Shown here: positions 1 to 10,552 of the stretch, in pieces
Numbering within the stretch: position 1 is the stretch's first letter
Layout: every line of letters begins with the position of its first letter
Assembly (NCBI GenBank): GCA_030374765.1
Contig: JARGXX010000068.1
Coordinates: 744,001 to 808,000 of the forward strand
DNA from: Agarophyton chilense
Lineage: Eukaryota > Rhodophyta > Florideophyceae > Gracilariales > Gracilariaceae
Direction: 5' to 3'
Length of the DNA: 64,000 nucleotides
Notes under the pieces: model-generated
What the model saw: the letters and a program-made list of their open reading frames with translations, nothing else
Databases searched by the model: none
What the model was told of the DNA's origin: nothing
Made by a program: the position numbers and the translations under genes

Positions 1-410
1 TACACAGTGCCGTGGCACGCTGCATGTTTATACCAAGCCAATGGGATTCGCTTGACCCTCTGGGTGTTCCACCGCCCTGCACAGGGAGTGTGAAGCACGA
101 GATTCCCCGCCATGACGGATTTGTCAATCGCAAACGAGACTCCGCTGTTTTGTGGAAGACACCGCTCATCGGTTTGAAGTTCAACCCCCGCGGACCTATT
201 CTGGATTAACTCTAATTAGCGAGAGCTTCACGAAGAACCAGAAGGTGATCGAATTGGTCGCCTATAGCGAAAGTTACAATTACGCCGTCACCACGATTCC
301 CGACGAAGTCGCGAGTGATCCAAACACGTCCCGAAGTTGTAATCCCTTACTTGATGCTCGCTCCTAAACTCTTTTGAGTCCTACAAAGGATCTCTAGACC
401 CTAATTAGTC
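1..410. other. Decayed sequence upstream of the chromodomain
   Basis: Only short, interrupted frames on both strands. By position this is likely the degenerated integrase C-terminal part of the gypsy element whose chromodomain follows; no motif I can name survives. Confidence 0.3.
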
Positions 411-629
411 ATGAAGACGGAAACACCCAAGGTATACCCACAGGAGTTTATGGTGGATAACGTTGTTCGTCTCGAAATCACTCCAACTGGAGACTACCGT
501 TATCAAATCCGATGGTATGGATATGATCCTGCCGAGGACACTTGAGATCCTGTCGCACACCTACAAAGCTCCAAAATTATATCCTATCACCGAAGAACCG
601 GGACATCGTTACCTCCAAACTAGGATTGT
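411..629 (+). pseudogene. Ty3/gypsy chromodomain relic
   Basis: C-terminal end of a chromovirus-type Ty3/gypsy polyprotein. The frame from the ATG at 411 gives EFMVDNVVRLEI, then YRYQIRWYGY, then PAEDT-stop-DP, which is the chromodomain pattern (V-x-x-I, Y-x-V/I-x-W-x-G-Y, x-x-D-T-W-x-P). The conserved second tryptophan is a TGA at 543-545. A purine tract and an LTR start follow at 792-801, as expected for the 3' end of such an element. Such domains bind modified histones and bias integration into heterochromatin (family knowledge). The 410 bases before it probably held the integrase C-terminus, but I cannot recognise it. Decayed and non-functional. Confidence 0.65.
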
Positions 630-791
630 GCCCAAGTTGGGTAAACCGAAACGGTAATGAAGTCGAGAAGTCGAAAAAGTCGAAGAAGTAGAGAATTAGA
701 GGAGTCAAGAAGCACAGAAGTTAGTATGACGAGATGCTTTTTACCACTACGTCGCTTCGGATTGCCATGTTTCCCCCGAAATCCAACTTTA

Positions 792-1225
792 CGGAGGGGG
801 TGATGTGAAGCAACGCGTGCGCGTATTACCGGTGGGGCCACCATTCATATGGCGTCCGATACATCGGGGACCACGTTGATGATTTTATGAGTAATATTAG
901 TTTTTAGTATTTTAGACACCTTAGAAGGTATGTTAGTTAAGTCCGTACAGTAGCACCATAGTGGACGGATGGACTTGCAAGGCTGGGGTAACACGGATAA
1001 TACGTGTATGGACCAGCATTGGTTTGCACTACTATAGTCTACACGTGTAGTTCACTGTCTAGAAGAGACTTAAGCGATGGCCTCACCGCCCTCGCTACAA
1101 CCAAGTATATGGTAACCGAGTGGTTGGCTCTAGATTATGTCGCAAACGCGAGTCTACATCTCTTAACGGGAGGAACTGCGACCGGTGTGGCTAATCTATC
1201 CCCTCGGGAAGATCAGGCGTAACTG
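792..1225 (+). repeat. Polypurine tract and start of a gypsy LTR
   Basis: CGGAGGGGG at 792-800 is followed directly by TGATGTGAAGC at 801. A purine tract then TG is the normal junction of internal region and 3' LTR in chromoviruses, and it lies 160 bp after the chromodomain frame. The first ~40 bases loosely resemble the U3 start of the Gypsy-F LTR (TGTGAAG, then TACCGG). I cannot define the far end; 1225 is a guess from where the sequence character changes. Confidence 0.45.
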
Positions 1226-1621
1226 TACCATGGTTATTGGTGTGTTTCTTTCTTTTGTTGGTTTTCCTGTGTTTACGTCAGTACACCGTCCCTGTATAGG
1301 GTTGTTTTTACCCATCTTTATTTCGCTTATTCAGTGTGGATACCGCTTTCATAGGTCTGTACACTTGGTCGTGCGTCTTTTTTTGCCCTACATTTTCGCC
1401 CTACACTTTGCCGTTGTCCGCGGAATATCGTTGTCCTTGGATCCCCCTTTGATTCTTCCCCTTTTCTTGGGTTCACCACCTTCGTAGGTATTGCATGAAC
1501 CACCGTGGTCTTACACCCACGCATCGTTGGCACGAAGGCTCGCTCGCTGAGTTACCCCTCTTCAGGAGAGCGGGACTCGAACACCCGAGAGGTATTCCCC
1601 ATCTGGGATTGCTCTACAGAG
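1226..1621. other. No gene seen
   Basis: T-rich stretch, then sequence with short ORFs only. A T-arm-like motif (TTCGAGTCC on the minus strand near 1575) lies close to the LTR that follows, but no complete cloverleaf can be drawn. Otherwise nothing recognised. Confidence 0.5.
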
Positions 1622-2067
1622 TATAACGCAATGGCTGTTGGGTCAGCGTACGGGTCTCGACCGGTGGTAGCATGGTAGAGCGGATCTTAAGGTTCGAATC
1701 CCTGACGGCCGCACTCCCAGAGTACTTGGTGCAATGGGCTGGCGTTTACTGCGTAGTCGTACAGGTTGGAGCTACGGAAACGAGGGCTTGAAGACCAAAG
1801 GGTGGAATTAATATACCAAAGGCGGTTATTTAGTGTCCTAAGGGTGCCCACCGTACTCTAAGAGAGAAGCGTCACTCGAGCCAAGTAAGTAGTACTGGCG
1901 AGGCGCTGATATCTCCCTGGCACTGTACTGCTAATTTATTACACTTATTATAATAAATTAATATACTACATGAGTCCAAATGAGGTCGACCCGTACACGT
2001 GTCACCTGCAAGATCCTTCGGAGTCCGTCAGCTTACAGTGCTCAACCGCTATCACCGCTACTTCACA
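1622..2067 (-). repeat. Gypsy-F LTR, copy 1
   Basis: About 446 bp that recurs at 51259-51754 and 57197-57639. Orientation comes from copy 2, where a primer-binding site and gag lie on the minus-strand 3' side. The expected plus-strand first bases TGTAACG are TATAACG here. The copy is solo or truncated, since no gag lies to its left. It keeps the tRNA-like A box (TGGTAGAGCGG) and B box (GGTTCGAATCC) seen in the other copies. The far end is set at CTTCACA, where the three copies stop aligning. Confidence 0.7.
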
Positions 2068-2915
2068 CAGAGAGTGTGCGCAAAACAGCCAGGTATGCCT
2101 GAACGATGGGGAAAATACGTGTATTCACGAAGGGGATGTCCAGTTGCGGCGGTACGTAATGCACACGAGATCGGCTTGACAGCTCTTGTGACAACACAAA
2201 TAATCAGGGAACAGTAGAGAAAACAACACGCCTACACACACAGAAAGCTGTAGAAAAAGGGCTGTAAACGCGCAACAGTAGAGGGTATCCTCGGAACAAG
2301 AGCTATAGCACAGAACGGTTGGGAACTGATACTATGGGTGCCCCTTTGTAGTAAACCACTTTAGGATTTCTAGGACTCACCAACATGGTGTTTCGGTTTG
2401 TTGGTGGTTGTTGGTTGGCCTTCGCCGTCCTCACATGGGCCTTGCGCCCTTTAATGTGCCAAGAGACAAAGCAAGTACCGTACAGCAAGGCATACACGTC
2501 GCGTGCCACTACATGATTATCTAAAAAATACCAATCATAATATTTGGTGATGGCACCTTACAGTGTACACTAAATACAGTACTTCCTAATCAAATTTCTC
2601 CTGTCCCAATCTTTCCGTGGAGTAATTCTTCTCATAACTTCTCGGAATCGCGTTTAGCCCAAGCAATAGCTTTTGAATGCCGTATCGCGACTTCGTAGTA
2701 TTTCGATCGTTCGAACTTAGGTGCATCCAGATTGCTACATATCCCCCCGTTAAGAGCGGAGCCCCGGCGATGCATTGTCTGTAAAAGAAATCGCAGCGCG
2801 GTTCTCGCACATTCCAATTCTTTTTCTCGTATCACAACCTTGTGTCTTCCCAATCCACCTTGCGATCTTTTCGCTATTTCATCCTTCAAGCTTTTCTTGT
2901 ATCCGACATCTTACG
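2068..2915. other. No gene recognised
   Basis: AT-balanced stretch with overlapping short ORFs on both strands, none with a recognisable motif. The last 100 bases could be the promoter and 5' UTR of the ORF that follows, but I see no firm promoter element. Confidence 0.5.
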
Positions 2916-3553
2916 ATGAGCAATCTTCCGTCTTACGTGGTCAATCCACCTATGTCCTCTGACGATCTCGACAACCCTCCGTTTCAGCAGACTTCTGCGC
3001 TGCCTAGGGGTTCCGCTTCACTCTCCCGAACTGTCCCTCTGCCGCAATCGGCTTTCAGTCCTGGTCCTGCATACCTTTCCACCACAACAGCCGTTATGCA
3101 CCCTACGTCCTCCTCCATACAGAGGTTCCCACATTACGCGTACTTCGACGGCCGAGACCCCCTGCAGCATTCTGCCTTATACGCGCAAGCACCTTTGATT
3201 TTGCCAGCGGCCGTCCGCAACGAAGCTCTGATGAATCAGTATGTGGTCGCCGGTCGCCTTCCCGATGGTATCCCATGGCATGCGTTGTTTCCAACAGATT
3301 GGTTGAGCCATTGCGCCGTCCCAAACAATGCGAACAGTCACTTCGGAAACGAGAATTTGCTCGATACGAGCGAACGGTTCACCCGTATGGTGTACCAGCT
3401 ATTACGACGCATTATCGGCTCTGTGCCTCTCTCTGAAGATTGGCAATTCCATACCTGGTGTGCCAGAACAAATGGCGAGGCCTACTCGTATGTCGAGAAA
3501 CTAGCGGTTTTGGATGTCCAAAGGTGGCGTGGTGTTTTTGGAGTATCCAATGG
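2916..3553 (+). pseudogene. Unrecognised ORF truncated by a Copia-A LTR
   Basis: The frame is open from 2775. I prefer the ATG at 2916 (protein begins MSNLPSYVVNPP) because the upstream part is hydrophobic and uneven. About 213 codons remain before the frame runs into the LTR at 3554 and stops inside it. The N-terminal 80 residues are rich in Ser, Pro and Thr and look disordered. A mixed globular part follows, with LPDGIPWHALFPTDWL and SEDWQFHTWCARTNGEAY. I do not recognise the family. It could be a host gene broken by the insertion or the gag of another element. The missing 3' part is not found elsewhere in the window. Confidence 0.4.
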
Positions 3554-4240
3554 TGATGGAAAGGGAAATCCTGAAGGAAAGGTTGAGGGATGAAAGGAAA
3601 GTTCGCCAGCTCTGGCTTGGATTTACTTGGAGGCGCTCAAACTTTCACTTATATACTACTTCAAAACGTCAGCTGTCTAGACTCCAACCCAAAGTAAACC
3701 CTAGACTACAAAGCAGGGACACTCAATACTACCAATCATATTCAAGCATGACATTAACCCTAGTCAATGTTCATTGCAGCGCACAACAAGGCAATATACA
3801 GTGCACAGCCCATAATTACACTGACGTGTGCACAAATTCAATATGCCAGCACACACTACTTGCAATCCGCCTCCATACACATTCACGTTCCAGCACAGTA
3901 CACCAAGTCTCCTGTAATACACATGTCACGTCTTTTCTCCAAGTACATTCGTTACACCTTGTGAGATGTGTTCATAGTACACCAGCTGGACATATTGAAC
4001 AGCGTGCACAGTAGTACAAGTAGACCACGTACACACGTGTACCACAGACAAACCCAATAGTGCCATACCATTTGTACACACCACATTGCATGTGCACATT
4101 TGCAGTAGCCAATCACAGCCCGAGTTCACGTTGAGATCCGACTGACACGCATATGCGTTTTTCCAGGGGCACCCTCCAAAACAGCCCATGCTCCCCTGCA
4201 CTTTTGTTTTTCAGTGACTGCACAGGGTCAACAGCCAACA
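3554..4240 (-). repeat. Copia-A LTR (a), 3' LTR of A1
   Basis: 687 bp, starting TGATGG and ending CCAACA on the plus strand. It shares the TGATGG start and several variant positions with the rightmost LTR at 43576, and differs from the inner LTRs, which start TGTTGG. The left flank is the ORF at 2916-3553. Confidence 0.85.
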
Positions 4241-5136
4241 GTTTGGAACATGGATTCATCAAAAATCATGTGGGCAGTAGCACCAGAGTCAACAATCCGG
4301 TCACTGTTAGTGGCTTTATCAGAGCCAGGAGCAATGAGACATACAAAGTCAGAGTCGTTGCCACCCGTACCTCGCTCATCGCTGAGCTCAGTATTGACAT
4401 TTGGGTGGGCAACACCGACCTGATTCCTGTTAGCCCCATCACGTTGCTTCTTGAAACAGTTCCTCTGGATATGACCCTTCTTATGACAATAATGACACTC
4501 GATGTTCTTCCATCGCGACTGCCTGCCAACCAAAGCTGCCTCACTTCCACCAGGCTCCTCCTTGGCACGATCGTTCATTCGCTGCTCTTCTTGCAGCAGA
4601 CGACTCTTCACAAACTCTAGAGTGAGTTGACGATCGCCAATCGTGGTATCAATTGCGACGATGAGGTGGTCGAATCTTTCCGGAAGTCCGCATAGGATGG
4701 CCATAGCGATGTCCTCCTCCTCAACAACAACGTCCATACACTTCAGGTCCGATGCCAGATGACGTACACGGTTGATGAACTGTAGCATTTTCTCATCATC
4801 AGGCATCTTGGCAAAGTAGAAGGACCGTCGGGCGTTGATTTTGTTGAGGAGAGTCTTGCGTTGGAACACATCGCAAATGGCTTTCCACATATCGGCAGCG
4901 TTGTCGGCGTCCCGCACATGATCTAAATGCTCATCACTGAGTGTGAGACCAATAATAGCTCTGGCCTTGGCATCTTTCTTTTTCCAAGTCGACAGCTCAT
5001 CTTCGTCAGTGGGTCTAACAGAGTCGAGGTGACCGTCGAGGTCCTTGAGTGCAAGCAGCAGCTCAATCTTCTGCTTCCATACGTGGAAGTTATCCTCAAC
5101 CAGCTTTTCGATTTTCACCCCACTGAACGAATCCAT
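4228..5136 (-). pseudogene. A1 Gag plus truncated protease
   Basis: Frame of about 302 codons from the ATG at 5136 (MDSFSG) to a stop inside the LTR at 4228. The N-terminal part is the copia-type Gag capsid domain, with MWKAICDVF and the acidic VVEEEDIAMAIL. Next is a CCHC zinc knuckle, CHYCHKKGHIQRNC, that binds RNA. The protease active-site segment IVDSGATAHM follows, and the frame ends seven residues into the LTR. The frame is also open upstream of the chosen start, where a TTG-repeat tract would give a spurious hydrophobic stretch. It may still make Gag, which could assemble particles but not replicate. Confidence 0.8.
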
Positions 5137-5245
5137 GTTGTGCAAAGTGTCACAAGAAACCGAGAGAGATGGCTTGACAGCAACAGACAAGTGAACAACA
5201 ACAACAGACAACAACAACAAAGTAAAAACAACAAACAACAAATAA

Positions 5246-5492
5246 TTCTTCAAGATTGAACAGACAATAGTCTGCGGGCGCACTGGAAGGGCTTCCTATA
5301 CCCGCGTTCCTAAAGGTCGGACCCCTGGCCCGCAGAGCTCTTCTGGGTAGATAACGGTTTTCTGCAGTCTACCTCCTCCCACGTCACAAGGAGAAGGCGC
5401 GTTGCTCCTTACGAGGCTTCCAGAGGATGGTTAATGACCGAAGATATGCCTTCACCAAGTTGAACCCCTCTGGCCTCTTTCAAGAACTAGCA
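5246..5492 (-). ncRNA. Conserved structured leader RNA, A1 copy
   Basis: Part of the untranslated leader between the primer-binding site and gag. It matches the blocks at 11184-11431, 15934-16179 and 42470-42718, and more distantly 36305-36558 in Copia-C. Predicted hairpins are described for the A4 copy. Its function is unknown; packaging, dimerisation or internal initiation are possible. Confidence 0.55.
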
Positions 5493-6324
5493 CGACCTCG
5501 AAACCGAAGCTACTTCAACACCAAGATACGCTTCTAACGAGCAATCAATGAAGATCGCACGCGGCCTGATCCTGGAAAGGAGGTCAGCCTTCGAAACGTC
5601 GCCTCCCAGCGTAGTGCGGATCAAAAGCTCCTTATAGATGCTGTTCACCACAGTCCAAGAGCCCAACCACAAAGGTCGGGCTCACACACAAAGTCAAACA
5701 ACCAGCCAAATGCAGTGCGCCACGGCACCCCGTCCTCAAATGCACCGGCAAAGTTCAACCAGATCTTTCGACCGTCACTGTTATTCGCCCTAAAAGGACC
5801 AGTGGGGAACCCGCTTGACAGTACACCTGCTTTGGTTCAAGCCGCCAGGCTAACGTCCCCGAGTACAAGGAATCACTCAAAGTGCCCCGGATCAACCGCT
5901 CGTCGCACAGGCAAAGATGCAGACCAAACACACAAACACACACGAACGCTGGGCCAAGAACTCTAGGCCCAGACTTCAACAAACACGGTCCTCAACCTCT
6001 CAGATCAGAACCCGCAAACGCGACGCAGGGATCCACAAAACAACGAAAGAGAGGGAGACCAAACGAAACGGATAGCGATCGACAAACACGGGCAACAACG
6101 AGCACCCAACCACAATCACGATAAAAACGTCCAACCACTACCACCACAACGCCCTCAGGGAGGAACGAAAGACCGAAAGAAAATACCAACACCAACCCAC
6201 GATACGTTCACACACCCGACGCAACGGCTACTACGGCGGAAACCAAGAGAATAGAACAGCGAAACGGGTGAGCGGTGGTGCAGGAGAGCGAGGAGAGACG
6301 AACTATACCGCAGAGGTCAGCGGG

Positions 6325-6339
6325 GCTGGGCCCATAACC
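6325..6339 (-). promoter_or_regulatory. Primer-binding site, A1
   Basis: Plus-strand GCTGGGCCCATAACC abuts the LTR start at 6340. The primer on the minus strand would be the anticodon stem-loop of initiator tRNA-Met (CAT anticodon inside GGGCCCATAACC), not its 3' end. This is the half-tRNA mode known from Drosophila copia. Confidence 0.8.
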
Positions 6340-7028
6340 TGTTGGATAGGGAAATGCTGAAGGAAAGGTTGAGGGAATGAAAAGGAAGTTCGCCAGCTCT
6401 GGCTCGGATTTACTTGGAGGCGCTCAAACTTTCACTTATATACTACTTCAAAACGTCAGCTGTCTAGACTCCAACCCAAAGTAAACCCTAGACTACAAAG
6501 CAGGGACACTCAATACTACCAATCATATTCAAGCATGACAATAACCCTAGTCAATGTTCGTTGCAGCGCACAACAAGGCAATACAACAGTGCACAGCCCC
6601 TCATTACACTGACGTGTGCACAAATTCAATATGCCAGCACACACTACTTGCAATCCGCCTCCATACACATTCACGTTCCAGCACAGTACACCAAGTCTCC
6701 TGTAATACACATGTCACGTCTCTTCTCCAAGTACATTCGTTACACCTTGTGAGATGTGTTCATAGTACACCAGCTGGACATATTGAACAGCGTGCACAGT
6801 AGTACAAGTAGACCACGTACACACGTGTCATACAGACAAACCCAATAGTGCCATACCACTTGTACACACCACATTGCATGTGCACATTTACAGTTGCCAA
6901 TCACAGCCCGAGTTCACGTTGAGATCCGACTGACACGCATATGCGCTTTTCCAGAGGCACCCTCGAAAACAGACCATGTTTCCCTGCACTTTTGGTTTTC
7001 AGTGACAGCACAGGGTTAACAGCCAACA
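6340..7028 (-). repeat. Copia-A LTR (b), shared by A1 and A2
   Basis: 689 bp, TGTTGG to CCAACA. It has a primer-binding site on its left (for A1) and a purine tract on its right (for A2), so it is the 5' LTR of A1 and the 3' LTR of A2 at once. Confidence 0.9.
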
Positions 7029-7048
7029 GCCCCCCTCTGTCACTGACT

Positions 7049-10000
7049 TCAAAGGTCTAGGCGTCGGACGCCACTGTCTTCACGGAACCTTTCGTGCTTC
7101 ACACGGCAAAGTGGTTTGTTGAGCATATCGGCAGTCATGCAATCGGTAGGGCAGTAGAACAACACAATCGACTTGTCACGTAGAGCTTCTCGAGTAAAGT
7201 GAAAACGAATGTCGATATGCTTGGTACGCTTGTTGACAACGCCATTCCGGGCAAGGTCAATGCACCCTTTGTTGTCAACATATACAGGCGTTGATTCAAC
7301 AAGCAACTTTACCGAATCGTCCACTTCTACTCCAATGACTATGCCGATGCCATTCCACAAACGCCTAAGCCAGATGGCCTCTTTGGAACCACTGCACAGA
7401 CTCACATACTCAGCTTCAGCACTAGACAGTGCAACCACTTTTTGCTGACGTGAACACCATGACACAGGACCTCCAGCCATCATGAACAAGTACCCACTGG
7501 TAGACTTGCGGTTTTCAACATCGCCTGCCCAGTCAGAGTCCACGTAGCCGTGAAGTGCCAAATCGGTGTTTAAGCCGTAGGTGAGACCAAATGTACAAGT
7601 ACCGTTGAGATAGCGAATCACACTTTTGACTGCCTTCCAGTGAATCTCTCCAGGTTTGTCAACATACTTGGCAAGTTTGGACACCGCGTATGAGATATCT
7701 GGACGAGTTCCTACAGACAAGTACATGAGACAGCCAATTGCCTGACGGTACGGCACCTCCCTGAGTACATCCTGAATCGCAGACAGGTCCATGCCAACTT
7801 CCATTGGAGTGTCAACTGGTTTGGACTGGTGCATACCAAAACGTTCCAAGACCTTTTGTGTGTACGCAGACTGAGTCAGATACAACTCTCGCTTAACTCT
7901 GTCACGGTGGATCTCGAATCCGAGTACCATGCGAGCTTGATAGAGGTCTTTCATGTGGAACCGAGACGACAGCTCTGCCTTTACACGATCCATTGTCTTC
8001 ATGCTCGGACTTGCAATAAGCAAGTCATCAACGTATAGAGCAATCAGAACAACAAATCCCAGTATCTTTCCGCTGTACACACACTCATCTGCGTCATTTG
8101 GCGTCAACTGCATCTCCTCAACAAGGAACGAGTATATCTTTGCATGCCACTGTCTGGGTGACTGTCGTAGCCCATAGATGGCTTTCTTCAAACGACACAC
8201 CAAATCCTCGTTACCTTGCTGCACAAAACCTGTTGGCTGCTCCATGTACACTGTCTCCTCAAGGTCACCGTTCAGAAAAGCTGTTTTCACATCCATCTGG
8301 TGCAAATGAAAGTCTCGTACAGCAGTCACTGACAGAATCATCCTGATCGAGGTAAACTTAACAACAGGTGCATATATTTCAGAAAAGTCAACACCCTCGA
8401 TCTGCAGGAATCCTCTAGCAACCATACGAGCCTTGTACCTGATAGTTGGTTCACCAGATGGTGCTGCTTCATACTTCTGCACATACACCCACTTGGACGA
8501 AATCACGTTGCTGTCTGCTGGCCTTGGCACTAAGTCCCATGTGTCATGCTCAATTAGTGACTGGTACTCACTCTTCATTGCCTTCTTCCATACTTCGGAA
8601 TCAGGACGTGACACAGCATCATCATATGACGACGGGGTGTCATCACTGGCAGTGAGTAGAGCAGTTGCACGCCACCATGAGCTCGGCTTCGTACGGTCAC
8701 GCGTGGACCTACGAACAGGTTGTGTCTCATGCACTACAGGCTCAACTGATGTATCAGCTGCGGAATCATCAACAGAGCTGTCAGAAGCATCATCAGAGTC
8801 AGGCAAAGGCGCAAAAGGGTCATCATCGCTGGGTCCACTAGATGTGTCAGATGTAGAGGTATCATGTGGACTAGACATATTACTAAAGTCAATGTATGCG
8901 TAGTCCTCTTCCTCATAGCTAAACTGGTTGTCTGAGCCCGAAAACTCATCAAACCGTACATCTCTTGACACAATCACCTTTTTCTTTTCAGAGTCCCACA
9001 ACTTGTATCCGTGAGACCCTGGGGTGTACCCAATAACGATAGCTTCCACACCACGCTCCTCTAGCTTCTTCAGCTTATGATCCACAACCTTGTACGAGCA
9101 TCGGCTCCCAAACACACGCAGGTTGCTCACATCAGGCTTCTGACCATGCCACAATTCATATGGTGTCACACTACTTGGAAGAGCTTTGCAAGTCACACGG
9201 TTGCGCACATACACTGCAACATTCAGTGCCCCAGCCCAAAAGTGCTTTGGCAATTTCTTGTGACATAACATCGATCTGACCAAGTCCATGAGTGTGCGGC
9301 TGAACCGTTCGGCAAGTCCATTCTGCTGAGGATTGTAAGGCACAGTTCGCTGATGCTCAATACCGTGACGTTCAAGTTCTTTGGTAAAACGATGTGACAG
9401 ATATTCACGACCGTTGTCAGTGCGCAATGCTTTGAGCACACTGTCACGTGCGGTGATGGTTTTCACTTGTCTGCCAGTTTGGTTTTGAACAAACTTGAGC
9501 CACCTTAGGAACATCTGGAACACCTCATCCTTAGTTTTGAGCATGTAGAAGAAGCAGAAACGACTGTGATCATCGATGAATGTGACGAAGTAGTGCGAGC
9601 CTCCCAAGGATTTCACACTTACTGGACCTGACACATCGGAGTGAACAAGTTCCAGTACGTGTTTTGCTCGTTCCCCCCCTTGCTTGGAAGTCGGAGCACG
9701 GGTTGCTTTTCCTACTACACATGAGCCACACACATCTGAATCCTGCGCAACGTCTACATTGAGCCCTGACACAACCTTGTTTCGAGCCATATGCTTGATA
9801 CCATCCACATTCACATGAGCCATTCGAGCATGCCATAGTGACAAGTCCGACACAAGTGCGCTGTTTACATCTGTACACTGGTGTGCAGCAGTGCAAAGGT
9901 AGTATAGGCCTTTGACGCGGCGCCCCAAGGCAACCACTTTTGACCCCCTGTATACACATACCTTCTCTTTTTCAAACACTACTTTGCACCCCAGATCACA

Positions 10001-10552
10001 AATCGCCGATACAGAAAGCAAATGGTACCTTAAATTCGGTACATGAACAACTTGCTTCAGCTGGCACTTTCGTTTGGACCCTTCCACAATCAGATCAAGC
10101 TCCACACTACCGTGACCAACAGACTCTAGTTTGGAATCATTACCGATGCTAACGCCAGGATACACTTTACTATCATATGTTTGGAACATGGATTCGTCAA
10201 AAGTCATGTGGGCAGTAGCACCAGAGTCAACAATCCAGTCACTGTTCGTGGCTTTATCAGAGCCAGTAGCAATGAGACATACAAAGTCAGAGTCGTTGCC
10301 ACCCGTACCTCGCTCATCGCTGAGCTCAGTATTGACAGTTGGGAGAGCAGCACCGACCTGATTCATGTTAGCCCCATCACGTTGCTTCTTGAAACAGTTC
10401 CTCTGGATATGACCCTTCTTATGACAATAATGACACTCGATGTTCTTCCATCGCGACTGCCTGCCAACCAAAGCTGCCTCACTTCCACCAGGCTCCTCCT
10501 TGGCACGATCGTTCATTCGCTGCTCTTCTTGCAGCAGACGACTCTTCACAAA
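7049..10552 (-). CDS. A2 Pol: protease, integrase, RT, RNase H
   Basis: About 1,168 codons in one frame after the TAG at 10553. In order: the gag zinc knuckle CHYCHKKGHIQRNC; protease IVDSGATAHM; GAG-pre-integrase segment; integrase core with HSD, RTDNG and AERFSRTL (D, D, E); RT with QMDVKTAFLNGDL, AIYGLRQSPRQW and the catalytic YVDD; RNase H with GYVDSDWAG, SSAEAEYVSL and DNKGCIDLA. It copies genomic RNA into cDNA in the particle and inserts it in the nucleus (family knowledge). No frameshift is seen. Two integrase positions that are glycine and asparagine in other copies are changed here (RTDNGREY, FSRTL), which may weaken it. Confidence 0.9.
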   Translation of the reverse strand, partial: FVKSRLLQEEQRMNDRAKEEPGGSEAALVGRQSRWKNIECHYCHKKGHIQRNCFKKQRDGANMNQVGAALPTVNTELSDERGTGGNDSDFVCLIATGSDKATNSDWIVDSGATAHMTFDESMFQTYDSKVYPGVSIGNDSKLESVGHGSVELDLIVEGSKRKCQLKQVVHVPNLRYHLLSVSAICDLGCKVVFEKEKVCVYRGSKVVALGRRVKGLYYLCTAAHQCTDVNSALVSDLSLWHARMAHVNVDGIKHMARNKVVSGLNVDVAQDSDVCGSCVVGKATRAPTSKQGGERAKHVLELVHSDVSGPVSVKSLGGSHYFVTFIDDHSRFCFFYMLKTKDEVFQMFLRWLKFVQNQTGRQVKTITARDSVLKALRTDNGREYLSHRFTKELERHGIEHQRTVPYNPQQNGLAERFSRTLMDLVRSMLCHKKLPKHFWAGALNVAVYVRNRVTCKALPSSVTPYELWHGQKPDVSNLRVFGSRCSYKVVDHKLKKLEERGVEAIVIGYTPGSHGYKLWDSEKKKVIVSRDVRFDEFSGSDNQFSYEEEDYAYIDFSNMSSPHDTSTSDTSSGPSDDDPFAPLPDSDDASDSSVDDSAADTSVEPVVHETQPVRRSTRDRTKPSSWWRATALLTASDDTPSSYDDAVSRPDSEVWKKAMKSEYQSLIEHDTWDLVPRPADSNVISSKWVYVQKYEAAPSGEPTIRYKARMVARGFLQIEGVDFSEIYAPVVKFTSIRMILSVTAVRDFHLHQMDVKTAFLNGDLEETVYMEQPTGFVQQGNEDLVCRLKKAIYGLRQSPRQWHAKIYSFLVEEMQLTPNDADECVYSGKILGFVVLIALYVDDLLIASPSMKTMDRVKAELSSRFHMKDLYQARMVLGFEIHRDRVKRELYLTQSAYTQKVLERFGMHQSKPVDTPMEVGMDLSAIQDVLREVPYRQAIGCLMYLSVGTRPDISYAVSKLAKYVDKPGEIHWKAVKSVIRYLNGTCTFGLTYGLNTDLALHGYVDSDWAGDVENRKSTSGYLFMMAGGPVSWCSRQQKVVALSSAEAEYVSLCSGSKEAIWLRRLWNGIGIVIGVEVDDSVKLLVESTPVYVDNKGCIDLARNGVVNKRTKHIDIRFHFTREALRDKSIVLFYCPTDCMTADMLNKPLCRVKHERFREDSGVRRLDL

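Larger units (their letters stand above)
3554..7028 (-). mobile_element. Copia-A copy A1, internally deleted
   Basis: Ty1/copia element with both LTRs (3554-4240, 6340-7028), a primer-binding site (6325-6339), the long leader, gag and the first part of protease. Integrase, RT and RNase H are missing. The LTR tip joins protease exactly at 4240/4241. Its right LTR is also the left LTR of A2, so the two form a tandem unit. It could move only if proteins were supplied in trans. Confidence 0.85.

Noticed and set aside
1560..1635. Possible minus-strand tRNA gene next to Gypsy-F LTR copy 1
   Set aside because: Only a T-arm-like motif (TTCGAGTCC) is present; the acceptor arms do not pair and no anticodon arm can be drawn.
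3767..4014. ORFs of 63-91 codons repeated at every Copia-A LTR (both strands)
   Set aside because: They lie wholly in LTR sequence, overlap on both strands and carry no motif; shadows of a repeated DNA sequence.
5137..5283. Hydrophobic N-terminal extension of Gag (frame open upstream of MDSFSG) as a signal peptide
   Set aside because: The stretch is the translation of a TTG-repeat tract; the ATG at MDSFSG/MDSLSG is present in all full copies and gives a normal copia Gag start.
5487..6195. Short ORFs of 61-75 codons in the Copia-A leader as conserved upstream genes
   Set aside because: They recur only because the copies are near-identical DNA; the 61-codon frame starts without ATG, and low-complexity valine/cysteine runs suggest no protein selection. 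Copia-C lacks them.
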